Under the pieces are notes generated by a model. The model made no database searches and was not told where the DNA came from. It saw nothing but the letters and a program-made list of their open reading frames with translations. Shown here in pieces: positions 1 through 9,569 of a stretch of DNA of 64,000 nt. The stretch comes from Albirhodobacter sp042466415 (GTDB lineage: Bacteria; Pseudomonadota; Alphaproteobacteria; Rhodobacterales; Rhodobacteraceae): the NCBI RefSeq assembly GCF_042466415.1, contig NZ_JAXHCH010000002.1, forward strand, positions 868,001 to 932,000, given 5' to 3'. Position numbers and translations under genes: made by a program. The stretch's first letter is position 1, and each line of letters starts with the position of its first letter.

Positions 1-1157
1 TCAACGCCACCGCGCTGTCGCGCAAAGAGGCGGGCGCGGCGGGGACGTTGGAAGACCTGATCAAAGAGCGCACCGAGGAAACAATCGGTTGGTACCATGC
101 CGATATGGACGCGCTGGGGGCATTGCGCCCCGATCATGAGCCGCGCGCCACCGATTATATCGGGGCGATGGTCACAATGATCGAAGGTCTGATTGAAAAG
201 GGCCATGCCTATGCTGCCGAAGGCCATGTTCTGTTTGATGTGCGCTCCTATAAAGACTATGGCGCGCTTTCGGGTCGTTCCGTCGATGATATGATCGCGG
301 GCGCGCGCGTCGAAGTCGCGCCGTATAAGCGCGACCCGATGGATTTCGTCCTGTGGAAGCCATCTTCCGGCGATTTGCCGGGCTGGGAGAGCCCGTGGGG
401 ACGTGGCCGCCCGGGGTGGCATATCGAATGCTCCGCGATGTCATTCGAGCTTTTGGGCGCGAGTTTTGACATCCACGCCGGCGGGATTGATTTGCAATTC
501 CCGCATCACGAGAATGAGGTCGCGCAAAGCTGCTGCGCGCATCCCGAGGGCGGGTTTGCCAGCGTTTGGATGCATAATGAGATGTTGCAGGTTGAGGGGA
601 AGAAGATGTCCAAATCGTTGGGCAATTTCTTCACCGTGCGCGATTTGCTGGATCAGGGCATCGCGGGCGAGGTCATTCGCTTTGTGTTCCTGAGCACGCA
701 TTACGGCAAGCCGATGGATTGGACGGCCGCGCGCGCCGAACAGGCAGAGAAAACCTTGCGCAAGTGGCGTGAGGCAACCAAAGGCGTTGTGGCTGGGCAG
801 CCCTCAGAATCCGTGGTTGCTGCGCTTGCGGATGATTTGAACACCGCAGGGGCGATTGCAGAACTCCACCAGATGACTGATCCCGCAACCTTACTGGCGT
901 CGGCGCAGTTGCTTGGTTTGCTCTCGCCCGAGTTGGGTGATTGGGTCGATGCTCCGGCGACGGTTGATCTGGCGAGCTTTGCTGCGACGCTATCAGAGTT
1001 GCGCGCGGCGGCTATGGCATCGAAAGACTTCGCGCCGGTTGATGCCTACAAATCGGCTTTACAGGACGCGGGCGTCGAGGTTCGGATGTCGAAAGCGGGT
1101 GTCGAGCTTTTGCCAGCAGCGGGGTTTGACCCGTCGAAGCTGGAGGCGCTGAAATGA
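1..1157 (+). CDS. cysS: Cysteinyl-tRNA synthetase, N-terminus cut by window edge
   Basis: Charges tRNA-Cys with cysteine in the cytoplasm. The reading frame is open from base 3 to the TGA at 1155-1157, so the gene starts outside the window; the TTG at 48 is internal, not a start. Visible are the GWHIECSAM segment, the zinc/active-site stretch with HAGGIDLQFPHHENE, and the class I signature KMSKS near base 606. The C-terminal anticodon-binding helices follow. About 385 codons are present against the usual 450-500, so roughly the first 90-100 residues, with the HIGH motif, are missing because of the edge and not because of damage. The stop overlaps the cimA start (ATGA), which suggests cotranscription. 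Confidence 0.96.
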   Translation, partial: NATALSRKEAGAAGTLEDLIKERTEETIGWYHADMDALGALRPDHEPRATDYIGAMVTMIEGLIEKGHAYAAEGHVLFDVRSYKDYGALSGRSVDDMIAGARVEVAPYKRDPMDFVLWKPSSGDLPGWESPWGRGRPGWHIECSAMSFELLGASFDIHAGGIDLQFPHHENEVAQSCCAHPEGGFASVWMHNEMLQVEGKKMSKSLGNFFTVRDLLDQGIAGEVIRFVFLSTHYGKPMDWTAARAEQAEKTLRKWREATKGVVAGQPSESVVAALADDLNTAGAIAELHQMTDPATLLASAQLLGLLSPELGDWVDAPATVDLASFAATLSELRAAAMASKDFAPVDAYKSALQDAGVEVRMSKAGVELLPAAGFDPSKLEALK

Positions 1158-2806
1158 CGGCATCCCGCGAGCGCCTTTATCTCTACGACACGACCTTGCG
1201 CGACGGGCAACAGACGCAAGGCGTGCAATTCTCTTTGTTGGAAAAGCAAACGATTGCGGCTGCGCTGGATGCCTTGGGTGTGGATTATATTGAGGGCGGC
1301 TGGCCGGGTGCAAATCCGACCGATAGCGATTTCTTCAACGCGCGTCCGCAAACCCGGGCCACGTTCACCGCATTCGGGATGACGAAACGTGCGGGGCGTT
1401 CGGCGGCAAATGACGATGTGCTTGCGCAAGTCATGCAGGCAGGCACGCCGGCTGTTTGTCTTGTTGGCAAAAGCCACGAGTTCCATGTCTTGACCGCCCT
1501 CAACATCACGCTTGACGAGAATATTGAGAACATTCGTGCGTCGATCGCGCATCTCAAGGCGCAAGGGCGCGAGGCTTTGTTCGACGCCGAGCACTTCTTT
1601 GATGGCTACCGCGCCAATCGCGATTACGCGCTCCAATGTATCCACGCGGCGTTTGATGCGGGGGCGCGGTGGATCGTGCTGTGTGATACAAACGGTGGAA
1701 CCTTGCCTGACGAGGTTGGGCGGGTCGTGTGTGAGGTTATCGCATCGGGGATTTCTGGCGCGCATCTTGGCATTCATACGCATGATGACACGGGTAACGC
1801 GGTGGCCTGTTCCCTCGCGGCGGTACTTGCGGGCGCACGGCAGGTTCAAGGGACGCTCAACGGCCTTGGCGAGCGCTGCGGAAACGCAAATCTGACGACG
1901 TTGATCCCGACATTGCTGTTGAAAGAGCCCTTCGCCAGCGAGCTGGAGATTGGCGTCGCGCGCGAGCGTCTTGGCGGGTTGACGGCCTTGTCGCGCAAAC
2001 TTGACGATATGCTCAACCGCGTGCCGCTGCGCTCGGCGCCCTATGTCGGGGCCTCGGCGTTTGCGCATAAGGCCGGGCTGCATGCTTCTGCGATCCTAAA
2101 AGATCCAACCACTTACGAGCATATTGATCCCTCCGTTGTGGGCAACGAGCGTATCATCCCGATGTCCAATCAGGCGGGTCAATCGAACCTGCGCGCGCGG
2201 CTTGCGGCGGCGGGGATCAATGTTGATCCAAAAGATCCAAGGCTTGCGCACATCCTCGATGTCATCAAGGAACGTGAGGATCAAGGTTACGCCTATGATG
2301 GTGCACAAGCGAGTTTCGAGCTCATCGCGCGGCGTGAGTTGGGTCTTTTGCCCGATTATTTTTCGGTCGAGCGCTACCGTGTCACGGTGGAGCGTAGGCG
2401 CGCGGCCTCCGGCAAAATGACACATCTTTCCGAAGCCGTCGTCGTAGTCAATATTGGCGGAGAGCGGACGCTTTCGGTTTCGGAAGGGATCGTTGAGGAC
2501 GGGGTGAATGGGGCGGCGAACGGCGGCGCAGACGGGGGTCCGGTGAATGCCCTCTCCAAAGCGTTGGCGAAAGATCTTGGGCCTTATCAATCCTTTATCG
2601 ACGATTTGAAGCTCGTCGATTTCCGGGTAAGGATCACCCAAGGCGGTACGGAAGCCGTGACGCGGGTGATGATTGATAGCGAAGACGGGCAGGGGCGTCG
2701 TTGGTCGACGGTCGGGGTTTCTGCGAATATCGTGGATGCTTCGTTTGAGGCGCTGTTGGATGCGTTGATCTGGAAACTGGCGCGGGATGGCGCCAAGCCG
2801 GTATGA
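1154..2806 (+). CDS. cimA: (R)-citramalate synthase
   Basis: Condenses pyruvate with acetyl-CoA to (R)-citramalate, the threonine-independent route into isoleucine. The 550-residue protein starts with the HMGL/IPMS TIM barrel: DTTLRDGQQT near residue 12, HTHDDTGNA near 208 and GERCGNANL near 236, followed by HKAGLHASAI. A C-terminal LeuA-type regulatory domain occupies roughly residues 395-545. The length and the DTTLRDGQQTQGV start fit the CimA branch better than 2-isopropylmalate synthase (LeuA); a homocitrate or methylthioalkylmalate synthase is less likely. The ATG overlaps the cysS stop by 4 bp and the gene stop overlaps the next start by 4 bp. The regulatory domain suggests feedback inhibition, probably by isoleucine; this is inferred from the family. 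Confidence 0.9.
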   Translation: MTASRERLYLYDTTLRDGQQTQGVQFSLLEKQTIAAALDALGVDYIEGGWPGANPTDSDFFNARPQTRATFTAFGMTKRAGRSAANDDVLAQVMQAGTPAVCLVGKSHEFHVLTALNITLDENIENIRASIAHLKAQGREALFDAEHFFDGYRANRDYALQCIHAAFDAGARWIVLCDTNGGTLPDEVGRVVCEVIASGISGAHLGIHTHDDTGNAVACSLAAVLAGARQVQGTLNGLGERCGNANLTTLIPTLLLKEPFASELEIGVARERLGGLTALSRKLDDMLNRVPLRSAPYVGASAFAHKAGLHASAILKDPTTYEHIDPSVVGNERIIPMSNQAGQSNLRARLAAAGINVDPKDPRLAHILDVIKEREDQGYAYDGAQASFELIARRELGLLPDYFSVERYRVTVERRRAASGKMTHLSEAVVVVNIGGERTLSVSEGIVEDGVNGAANGGADGGPVNALSKALAKDLGPYQSFIDDLKLVDFRVRITQGGTEAVTRVMIDSEDGQGRRWSTVGVSANIVDASFEALLDALIWKLARDGAKPV

Positions 2807-3618
2807 GCGCGCGGCAAGGTCCTGATCCCGATATCGCACTCGCGGCCGAGCGTTTGGCGGCGGGTGATCCAACACGATGGTCGGCCGTTTTAGCCGCACC
2901 GCTCTCGGCGCGGCCGGTGTTGATCGCACTTGGCGCACTCAATCTCGAATTGGCGCGCGCGCCGTGGGCGTCAAGTGAGCCGATGGTTGCGGAAATGCGC
3001 TTGCAATGGTGGATCGACGCCTTGGAGAAGGCAGGCGAATTGCAAGGGCGCGGCGCGCCGATCCCGCACGAGATCGGCCCGGCGGTACAAATGGCCTTGC
3101 TGGCCGGGGCCCCCGTCGCAGATCTTGTCACAGCGGCCGAGGCGCGGCGGTGGGATTGTTGGTCAGAGCCTTTCGCCGATGATGCCGCGTTCGATGCCTA
3201 TATTGGCGCAACTTCGGGCGGGATGATTTGGGCCACGGCAAAGGCACTCGGCGCATCGGATCATGGCGAAAGTCCAGCGCGTGATGCCGGTTATGCGTTT
3301 GGAATAGCTAATCTTTTCTTGGCGATCCCCGAGTTGGAGAGCCGAAAGCGTTACCCCGTCACGGATGGTCGGCCGACTGCGCTCTCGGCGCTGGCGGATA
3401 CTGCGCTCACGCGTCTCGCTGCGAGCCGCGCAGCCGCGCGTTCCTGTGGCACGGCGGACCAAAAGGCGCTCAAAATCGCTTGTTTGCAAGGATGGCAAGC
3501 CCAGGGGATATTGGAGCGCGCGCGTAAATCGCCGCAGCTCATCGCACAAGATGCCCTCAAACCGTCCGAATTCCAACGCCGTGCGCGCCTTTTGCGCGCG
3601 GCGATATTTGGTTTTTGA
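2803..3618 (+). CDS. Squalene/phytoene synthase-family protein (NDUFAF6-like)
   Basis: A 271-residue, mainly helical protein of the trans-isoprenyl diphosphate synthase (squalene/phytoene synthase) fold. The segment MRLQWWIDALEK near residue 65 corresponds to the conserved R..WW.DAL region of the alphaproteobacterial/mitochondrial NDUFAF6 branch. I do not see the two DxxxD metal-binding motifs needed by true prenyl synthases: DDAAFDAYIG sits where the first would be, and the second is absent. It may therefore act in complex I assembly or another non-catalytic role, as NDUFAF6 does, and not in carotenoid synthesis. It overlaps cimA by 4 bp and seems to be the last gene of the cysS-cimA unit. 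Confidence 0.7.
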   Translation: MSARQGPDPDIALAAERLAAGDPTRWSAVLAAPLSARPVLIALGALNLELARAPWASSEPMVAEMRLQWWIDALEKAGELQGRGAPIPHEIGPAVQMALLAGAPVADLVTAAEARRWDCWSEPFADDAAFDAYIGATSGGMIWATAKALGASDHGESPARDAGYAFGIANLFLAIPELESRKRYPVTDGRPTALSALADTALTRLAASRAAARSCGTADQKALKIACLQGWQAQGILERARKSPQLIAQDALKPSEFQRRARLLRAAIFGF

Positions 3619-3718
3619 ACGCCCTTAATTCTATCTTCAACATTGCGCGCGATGGTGATCGTGTCGCAACGGCCTAGACAGGCCCGAAGCGTCGCCCAGA
3701 CAATTCGGAACCTTGTAC

Positions 3719-6700
3719 ATGATCATTCAGTGGATGTCCCAGCTTCGCGTGAAGCTCCCGCTTATCCTCGTCGCGACGCTCATTCTGAGTTTCGGGATCA
3801 TGGGGAAACTTGGCAATGTGGAAAGCGAGAAAGCCTTCAAGAAAGAAGGTATTGAACGGCTTTCTCTCGTTTTGGAAGCACGTGAACGTGACTTAAGACT
3901 CTGGAATGAGACGATTTTCTCTGACGTCTCTGCGACGGCACAGTCAGAGAGTGCGGCACGGATGCTGCGCGATTTCCAAGTCGGTTGGACCTCCCTCGGT
4001 GCGACCGCTCGTGAAGAGATCGTCACGCAATACGTTGGCAATAATCCCAATTCTGCCGATGCGCGCGAGAAGATGACCACCGCAACCGATGGCTCGAATT
4101 ATAGCACCGTCCACGGCCGTTACCATACGGGCCTCGTGGGGCAGATGCAGGCCAAAGCCTATACTGACATATTGCTCATCAATCCCAACGGGGACATCAT
4201 CTACTCGGTCAAGAAGCTTGCCGAGTTCGGGGAAAACGTCAATACGAGTGCAAACGTGCGGCCGGGGCTCACGGAAATCTTTGCGATGGCGTCTAAAAGC
4301 AAAAGCGGAAGCGTTTTTGTATCCGATTTCGCGCCATCGGAGCCGCGCGATGATCTGCGCGCAGATCCCGATGCACAGGCCTATCTGGGTGTGGGTATTC
4401 AGAGCAAATCCGGTGTTCTACTCGGCGTTTTAGCCTATCAAGTGTCTCTCTCGTCAATCAATTCGATTTTGCTGCAACCGCATGGTTTGGGGGCGTCGGG
4501 GCAAAGCTATATCTTGAATGACGAAGGACATCTCGCCTCGGCGCTTCGTTTGGCGCAAGGGTCAAATAAACCCGAAATTTTCCTCGACTCGCCGGCGATC
4601 ACGGCCGCGTTACGGGGGGAGACGGGAGTTTATGACGGCCAAGGGATCCTCGGGATTGATAGCATTATGGCTTATCGTCCCGCGCAAATCCTCGGCCTGC
4701 CGCATGCACTTGTCGTAGAGCAGGCTGTTGAAGAGCTATTGGCAAAAAACGATAGCTACAACTCTTTGATGATGATGCTCGGAAGCATCGTAATCCTTCT
4801 GTTTTCTGGTGTTATGATCTTGATTGCGCGGTCCGTAACGATGCCGTTGAAGCGTATCGATTATGCTATGCGCCGTATCGGATCAGGCATCTATGGCTTT
4901 GTCATTAAAGACAAATCTCGCAAGGATGAAATCGGGCAGATCGCGCGTTCGCTTGGCGAATTCAGTGACCAACTCTCGCAGGGTGAGGCAGTGGCGCGTG
5001 ATGCGCGCTTAAAAGGGGCCGCATTCGAAGCGGGCTCGTCGGCGGTCCTCATGACGGACCCTGATTTCAACATACTATATGCGAATAGTGCATTGGTGAG
5101 CCTCATTCAGAACCGGATTGATGCATTTCACACGCAATTCCCAAACCTCGATCCTGAGCAAATCATCGGTCAGCCGATCGAGATTTTCCATCCAAATCCC
5201 GAAAAGATTCGTGCGATCTTAGAGGGCGAAGCCGCGATGCCATTCTCTACGAATATCGCGCTGGGACGCGCGCGTTTCACACTCGATGTGGCAGAGGTCG
5301 TCATGCCCGAGCAAGGTCGGATCGGGTTTGTCTTGGAGTGGCGCGATGTCACCGATACCCAGATGAATATGGCCATTTTGAAGTCGATAGACCTGAATCA
5401 GATGATGATCGAGTTCGCGCCTGAAGGGCATCTCATTACGGCCAATGAAAATGTTTGTCATGCGCTCGGCGTCAGTGCCGATACCCTGCTGGGCAAGGAT
5501 TTGCGGTCGCTTTTGGGCGGAAACGAACAGAGTTCCGACAATATTTGGGCGACGCTTCAAGGTCGAACGCCCGTATCGGGACGGTTTACACTCAAGCCTG
5601 CGCAGGGTGCAGCGCGGATCTTGCAAGGCGCAATAACGCCTGTGCTGGATCGCAATCAATCCACTCTTAAAATCGTTTTGATTGCGAGCGACATAACCGA
5701 GGCGCAGCAAGAGATTGAAAAGGCAGAACAGCTGCGTGTAACTGCGCAAGCGGCGCAGCAGGCTGTTGTTGAAACACTGCGCACCAACCTGACCAAACTC
5801 TCTCGCGGGGATTTGTCAGTGCGCATCAACGAGACATTCGGCCCCGAATATGAGCAGCTCAGAAACGATTTCAATTTGGCGACACAGAATCTCGCCGAGG
5901 CGATGGAACTCGTTTTGGGCAATTCGCTCGAGATTGAAAATGAGGCGAAGGAAATCTCCGGTGCGGCAGAGGATTTGAGCCGTCGGACCGAAAAGCAGGC
6001 GGCGACCTTAGAGGAGACCGCGGCGGCACTCGATGTTCTGACGCAATCGGTCAAGACAGCGTCAGCTGGTGCGAATGAGGCGAACCGTGTCGTTGTGGAA
6101 GCACGAGAGCAGGCCCAATCATCGGGGTCCGTGGTGCGTCAGGCTGTTGACGCAATGGGGCAGATCGAAAATTCATCTCAACAAATTTCGAAAATCATTG
6201 CGGTAATTGATGATATTGCGTTTCAGACAAATCTGCTCGCTCTCAATGCCGGCGTAGAGGCCGCGCGGGCAGGGGAGGCCGGTCGGGGGTTTGCAGTCGT
6301 CGCATCGGAGGTGCGGGCGCTTGCCCAGCGCTCTTCTGAAGCGGCGCGCGAAATCGACGCTTTGATCTCCGCATCGTCTGGGCATGTAAAGCGTGGTGTC
6401 GGATTGGTCGGGGAGGCCGGGGTTGCGTTGAACGACATTCTGACATCCGTGATCGATATCTCCGCCCGTGTCACCGAGATCGCGTCATCTTCCCAAGAAC
6501 AATCGGCCGGCCTTGCGGAGATTAACTCTGCGGTGATCAATTTGGATCAGGTGACACAGCAGAACGCGGCCATGTTTGAGCAGACAACCGCAGCGAGTCA
6601 TTCCCTCACGCGCGGCGCGCAATCGCTCTCGAAGACGATGTCTCGGTTCAGCTTGCACACCCCACAACAGGTTAACTCCTCAGTCGAGAAGGACCAAGCC

Positions 6701-6913
6701 GGGGCATTAAGTTTGAAGCCCGGATTACGTCCGAGTTCGCGGGTGGTCGCGGGGACCAAGCCGGCTGCGCCAGCAACGGCGGCGCCAAGAGCGCTTGCGA
6801 AGGTGCGGACGCGACCCAAAACCGTCAATACCCCCATCGCGCAAGCCGTTGCGGCATCGCAAGCACAAGTCGAGGTCAGTGTCGTCAACGACGATGGCTG
6901 GGAAGATTTTTGA
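3719..6913 (+). CDS. Methyl-accepting chemotaxis protein with two PAS domains and GWEDF tail
   Basis: Membrane chemoreceptor of 1064 residues. The order is: TM1 (about 13-29), a periplasmic sensing region of about 320 residues (probably dCACHE-like), TM2 (about 350-371), HAMP, PAS (about 433-543), a second PAS (about 553-660), a second HAMP-like segment (about 688-738), and the MA signalling domain with the DDIAFQTNLLALNAGVEAARAG tip region. A proline/alanine-rich linker leads to the last residues DDGWEDF, which match the aromatic-x-x-aromatic CheR/CheB docking pentapeptide (NWETF in Tar/Tsr). I chose ATG 3719 because CGGAA lies 8 nt upstream; a TTG at 3713 is too close to it. cheB follows 79 bp downstream on the same strand. 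Confidence 0.93.
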   Translation: MIIQWMSQLRVKLPLILVATLILSFGIMGKLGNVESEKAFKKEGIERLSLVLEARERDLRLWNETIFSDVSATAQSESAARMLRDFQVGWTSLGATAREEIVTQYVGNNPNSADAREKMTTATDGSNYSTVHGRYHTGLVGQMQAKAYTDILLINPNGDIIYSVKKLAEFGENVNTSANVRPGLTEIFAMASKSKSGSVFVSDFAPSEPRDDLRADPDAQAYLGVGIQSKSGVLLGVLAYQVSLSSINSILLQPHGLGASGQSYILNDEGHLASALRLAQGSNKPEIFLDSPAITAALRGETGVYDGQGILGIDSIMAYRPAQILGLPHALVVEQAVEELLAKNDSYNSLMMMLGSIVILLFSGVMILIARSVTMPLKRIDYAMRRIGSGIYGFVIKDKSRKDEIGQIARSLGEFSDQLSQGEAVARDARLKGAAFEAGSSAVLMTDPDFNILYANSALVSLIQNRIDAFHTQFPNLDPEQIIGQPIEIFHPNPEKIRAILEGEAAMPFSTNIALGRARFTLDVAEVVMPEQGRIGFVLEWRDVTDTQMNMAILKSIDLNQMMIEFAPEGHLITANENVCHALGVSADTLLGKDLRSLLGGNEQSSDNIWATLQGRTPVSGRFTLKPAQGAARILQGAITPVLDRNQSTLKIVLIASDITEAQQEIEKAEQLRVTAQAAQQAVVETLRTNLTKLSRGDLSVRINETFGPEYEQLRNDFNLATQNLAEAMELVLGNSLEIENEAKEISGAAEDLSRRTEKQAATLEETAAALDVLTQSVKTASAGANEANRVVVEAREQAQSSGSVVRQAVDAMGQIENSSQQISKIIAVIDDIAFQTNLLALNAGVEAARAGEAGRGFAVVASEVRALAQRSSEAAREIDALISASSGHVKRGVGLVGEAGVALNDILTSVIDISARVTEIASSSQEQSAGLAEINSAVINLDQVTQQNAAMFEQTTAASHSLTRGAQSLSKTMSRFSLHTPQQVNSSVEKDQAGALSLKPGLRPSSRVVAGTKPAAPATAAPRALAKVRTRPKTVNTPIAQAVAASQAQVEVSVVNDDGWEDF

Positions 6914-6992
6914 CACCGTTGTTCTGGTCGGGGCGCGGCAAGGGGTTTGCGCCGAGCGTGTCTTGTATTCCTAGCCAGCGAGGCAGATTATC

Positions 6993-8189
6993 ATGAAGCC
7001 TATACGTGTTTTGATCGTAGACGATTCAATTACCTCGCGCCTTCTGATCAGGTCCAAACTGGATACCGATCCCCGTATTGAGACCGTTGGTCAGGCCGCG
7101 GACGCTTTTGAGGCGCGAAAACTAATAAACGAATTGCGCCCCGATGTATTAACATTGGACATCGAACTCCCCGGACTCGACGGTCTGTCATTTCTCCGTA
7201 AGATCATGAGCTTGCGTCCGATGCCTGTTGTGATGTTATCGTCGATGACGAAAGCAGGGTCTGCAATTGCCATCGAGGCACTGTCTTTAGGTGCGGTCGA
7301 ATGTGTTGCAAAACCTGGCGCGTCTTCAGTTGAAGGCAACTTCGACAACTTACCGGAAATCATTGTAATGGCAGCGCGGGCAAATCCTCATATTACACGT
7401 CAAAGGAGCCTCGCACCTGAGAAAACAACGGAACGGCTGAGTGCTGTATATTCGCGAGCGACGGCGGACGACCGCCTGAACCACGCGGATGTTCTGAGCT
7501 CGAGCGGGCGGGCAGGAAGCATAATTGCTGGCGCAAATAGGAAAGGCTTGGTCTCCCCCTCACCTCACACGGAAACCTATCCTTGGAATGGTATGTTTGT
7601 TTTTCTGGGCGCATCGACGGGTGGCGTTGAAGCCATTGAGACCGTCTTGAAGGGGTATCCCGAAGACTGTCCTCCGACAGTAATTGTCCAGCATATGCCT
7701 GAGACATTTCTTGCGAGCTTTGCCAATCGCTTAAATCAGCGCTCCAAACCCACAGTCGAATTGGCACGTGACGGTAGCCCTTTACGACAAGGTGTTGTTC
7801 AGTTGGCCCCGGGTGGCGCCTATCACCTTAAAATCGAGGGCGGGGCCGATCGCCCAGTTTGTCGCCTTCTTGAGGCTGGCCCACGTAACGGTCATCGCCC
7901 CTCGGTCGACATATTATTTGAAAGCGCCTGCGTTTTAAAAGACCGTGCAATCGGTATCGTTTTGACGGGCATGGGCCGCGATGGGGCGCAGCAACTCTAT
8001 TCGCTACGCCAAGCAGGTGCACGATGCTTCGCGCAAGATCAGGCAAGCTCGGTGATATACGGGATGCCGCGCGCGGCACTCGAAAGCGGTGGTGCGGAAT
8101 GCGCGCTGCCACTTGAAGCGGTTGCAAAGCACATTCTATCGCTTTGCCGCGTCCCGAAACCTGTGCGCGAACCCCGGAGAATATCATGA
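6993..8189 (+). CDS. cheB: Chemotaxis protein-glutamate methylesterase/deamidase CheB
   Basis: Removes methyl groups from receptor glutamates and deamidates glutamines, resetting receptor sensitivity. The receiver domain (1-120) has the acidic pair D10-D11, phosphoacceptor D56 in LDIELPG and the KPG lysine at 108. A linker of about 75 residues, longer than in E. coli, leads to the catalytic domain. The catalytic triad is visible as S208 (GASTGG), H234 (VQHMP) and D330 (TGMGRDGA). It lies between the receptor gene and cheD and overlaps cheD by 4 bp, so receptor, methylesterase and deamidase are probably made together. The methyltransferase cheR lies in the opposite-strand operon. Confidence 0.97.
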   Translation: MKPIRVLIVDDSITSRLLIRSKLDTDPRIETVGQAADAFEARKLINELRPDVLTLDIELPGLDGLSFLRKIMSLRPMPVVMLSSMTKAGSAIAIEALSLGAVECVAKPGASSVEGNFDNLPEIIVMAARANPHITRQRSLAPEKTTERLSAVYSRATADDRLNHADVLSSSGRAGSIIAGANRKGLVSPSPHTETYPWNGMFVFLGASTGGVEAIETVLKGYPEDCPPTVIVQHMPETFLASFANRLNQRSKPTVELARDGSPLRQGVVQLAPGGAYHLKIEGGADRPVCRLLEAGPRNGHRPSVDILFESACVLKDRAIGIVLTGMGRDGAQQLYSLRQAGARCFAQDQASSVIYGMPRAALESGGAECALPLEAVAKHILSLCRVPKPVREPRRIS

Positions 8190-8713
8190 ATTCTGTCATC
8201 CCAGCAGCTCCGGTGCGTCATCACATTACCCAAGGCGAATATAGGGTTGGTCAAGGCGATGGCGGTTCGATCACCACGATATTGGGATCGTGCATTGCGG
8301 CCTGTCTCTACGATTCAGTTTCGAATTTTGGCGGGATCAATCACTTCCTAGTCCCAGATTCTAGCGATAGCAACGCGCCACCCGCCAGCTTTGGCGTGCA
8401 TGCGATGGAGCTTTTGATCAATGACTTAATCAAACTCGGCGCGACACGGAGCAGGCTTAAAGCGAAGGTGTTTGGGGGGGCCCGAATGATCGCCGGATTA
8501 ACCGACATCGGCGCTAAGAATGGTGAGTTTGTGATGAACTTTCTGAAGCGAGAGTCGATCGAATGCACAGGGCATAGCTTGGGCGGCACGCAAGCGAGAC
8601 GGGTTGAGTTTTGGCCGGAAACTGGTCGCGCGCGGCAAAAATTCCTTGGTGAAGCAGCCATCCAACCTGTCGTGCAGCACGTCCTGCGCGCGAATGACGT
8701 TGAATTGTTTTAA
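8186..8713 (+). CDS. cheD: Chemoreceptor glutamine deamidase CheD
   Basis: Deamidates specific receptor glutamines to methylatable glutamates. The 175-residue protein has the expected nucleophile C36 in ILGSCIAAC and H53 in GGINHFLVPD, which with a nearby threonine form the CheD active site. The GGARM segment, where many CheDs have a similar GGA motif, follows near residue 97. I start at ATG 8186, which overlaps the cheB TGA (ATGA) and has GGAG upstream; the frame is open 42 bases further back but that part is cheB. It is the last gene of the plus-strand chemotaxis unit; no clear terminator is seen just after it. Confidence 0.95.
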   Translation: MNSVIPAAPVRHHITQGEYRVGQGDGGSITTILGSCIAACLYDSVSNFGGINHFLVPDSSDSNAPPASFGVHAMELLINDLIKLGATRSRLKAKVFGGARMIAGLTDIGAKNGEFVMNFLKRESIECTGHSLGGTQARRVEFWPETGRARQKFLGEAAIQPVVQHVLRANDVELF

Positions 8714-9461
8714 GGTTACGAGGGTACCTTCCTCACAACGGTCTTCCTCAACGGTGTAGGGGAGAGACGTTTGGTGTGACGAAAGACTGCGGCCATCCTA
8801 GCGTCGTCTTACAATGTTCCTGTTCGTCCCCGACCTTGACGGGGCTACAAGGGCAAACAGTTTTTGTCGACGTTTCGAACGACGTCCGCTGACTTATTTT
8901 GTGCCCCAAGATTGCCGTGGAGGGCGAGTTTGTTCGGTTTCGATTTAGAAAATAGCCGGTTCGCAGCTTTTTTCTTTGAAAATGGGGGCGGGCGAGCTGC
9001 GTCGTGGCACTCTGCTGCATTGACCCACTCCGACACAAACTGTCGGCGCTCTGACGATGATCTGGATGGGCCAAATCTTCCACGTTTGGGCGCAATCCTC
9101 CCGTCACACTAACCAGTGCGTATGCGGTCATTCCGGGATTGGTCTGCCATTTTACGCCTCGATGAACGCATTGTGGGGCGGTTGTGTAGGTTTGAAAATA
9201 CTAATTTTTTGTCGTGTGAAAACGAGTTTCATGCAATTCATTATGTGAATCCGGCCTTCAGAGCTAAGCAGCGCGATCGTGAACCTTGGTTCTTAAGGGG
9301 GGGGCGAAAATATCTTCTCCGTCGTTACCAAGGGAAGCGGCCGAGGTAACTCTGAGCAGTTGCGCCCTCGTTCGCGGCACGGGAACTCGTGATCAACTAT
9401 AATAGGGCCAAATCAGAGCCACAAAGCTTTCGGTCATGCAAAGCTGAGAATATAAAATAAT
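8714..9461. other. Long intergenic stretch between converging chemotaxis operons
   Basis: About 750 bases with no reading frame I can support. Overlapping ORFs exist on both strands (8748-9131 minus, 8864-9112 plus), but neither shows a family motif, a convincing ribosome site or the codon pattern of the neighbours. The stretch is visibly richer in A/T runs than the flanks. A TATAAT hexamer at 9398-9403 lacks a matching -35. A short palindrome, GAACC-tt-GGTTC, is at 9281-9292. It could be decayed coding DNA or contain an untranslated RNA. Confidence 0.5.
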
Positions 9462-9483
9462 CAAATTGGAGATAACCAATTTG
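9462..9483 (-). terminator. Possible terminator of the minus-strand che operon
   Basis: A perfect inverted repeat of CAAATTGG and CCAATTTG with a 6-base loop lies about 85 bases after the stop of the last che gene. Read on the minus strand it is followed by an A/T-rich tract (ATTATTTTATATT). The stem is weak because half of its pairs are A-T, so this could instead be a protein-binding palindrome. Confidence 0.35.
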
Positions 9484-9569
9484 TCATCATCTAACCGATT
9501 GGGTCTAATCCCTCATACTTTTCAATCTCACTGGTGCCTGAAAGGGCAGCGTTGCGTCGATTGGGCAGA

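Noticed and set aside
8864..9112. 82-codon plus-strand frame in the che intergenic stretch
   Set aside because: No ribosome site, no family pattern, and overlapping frames of equal quality on the other strand.
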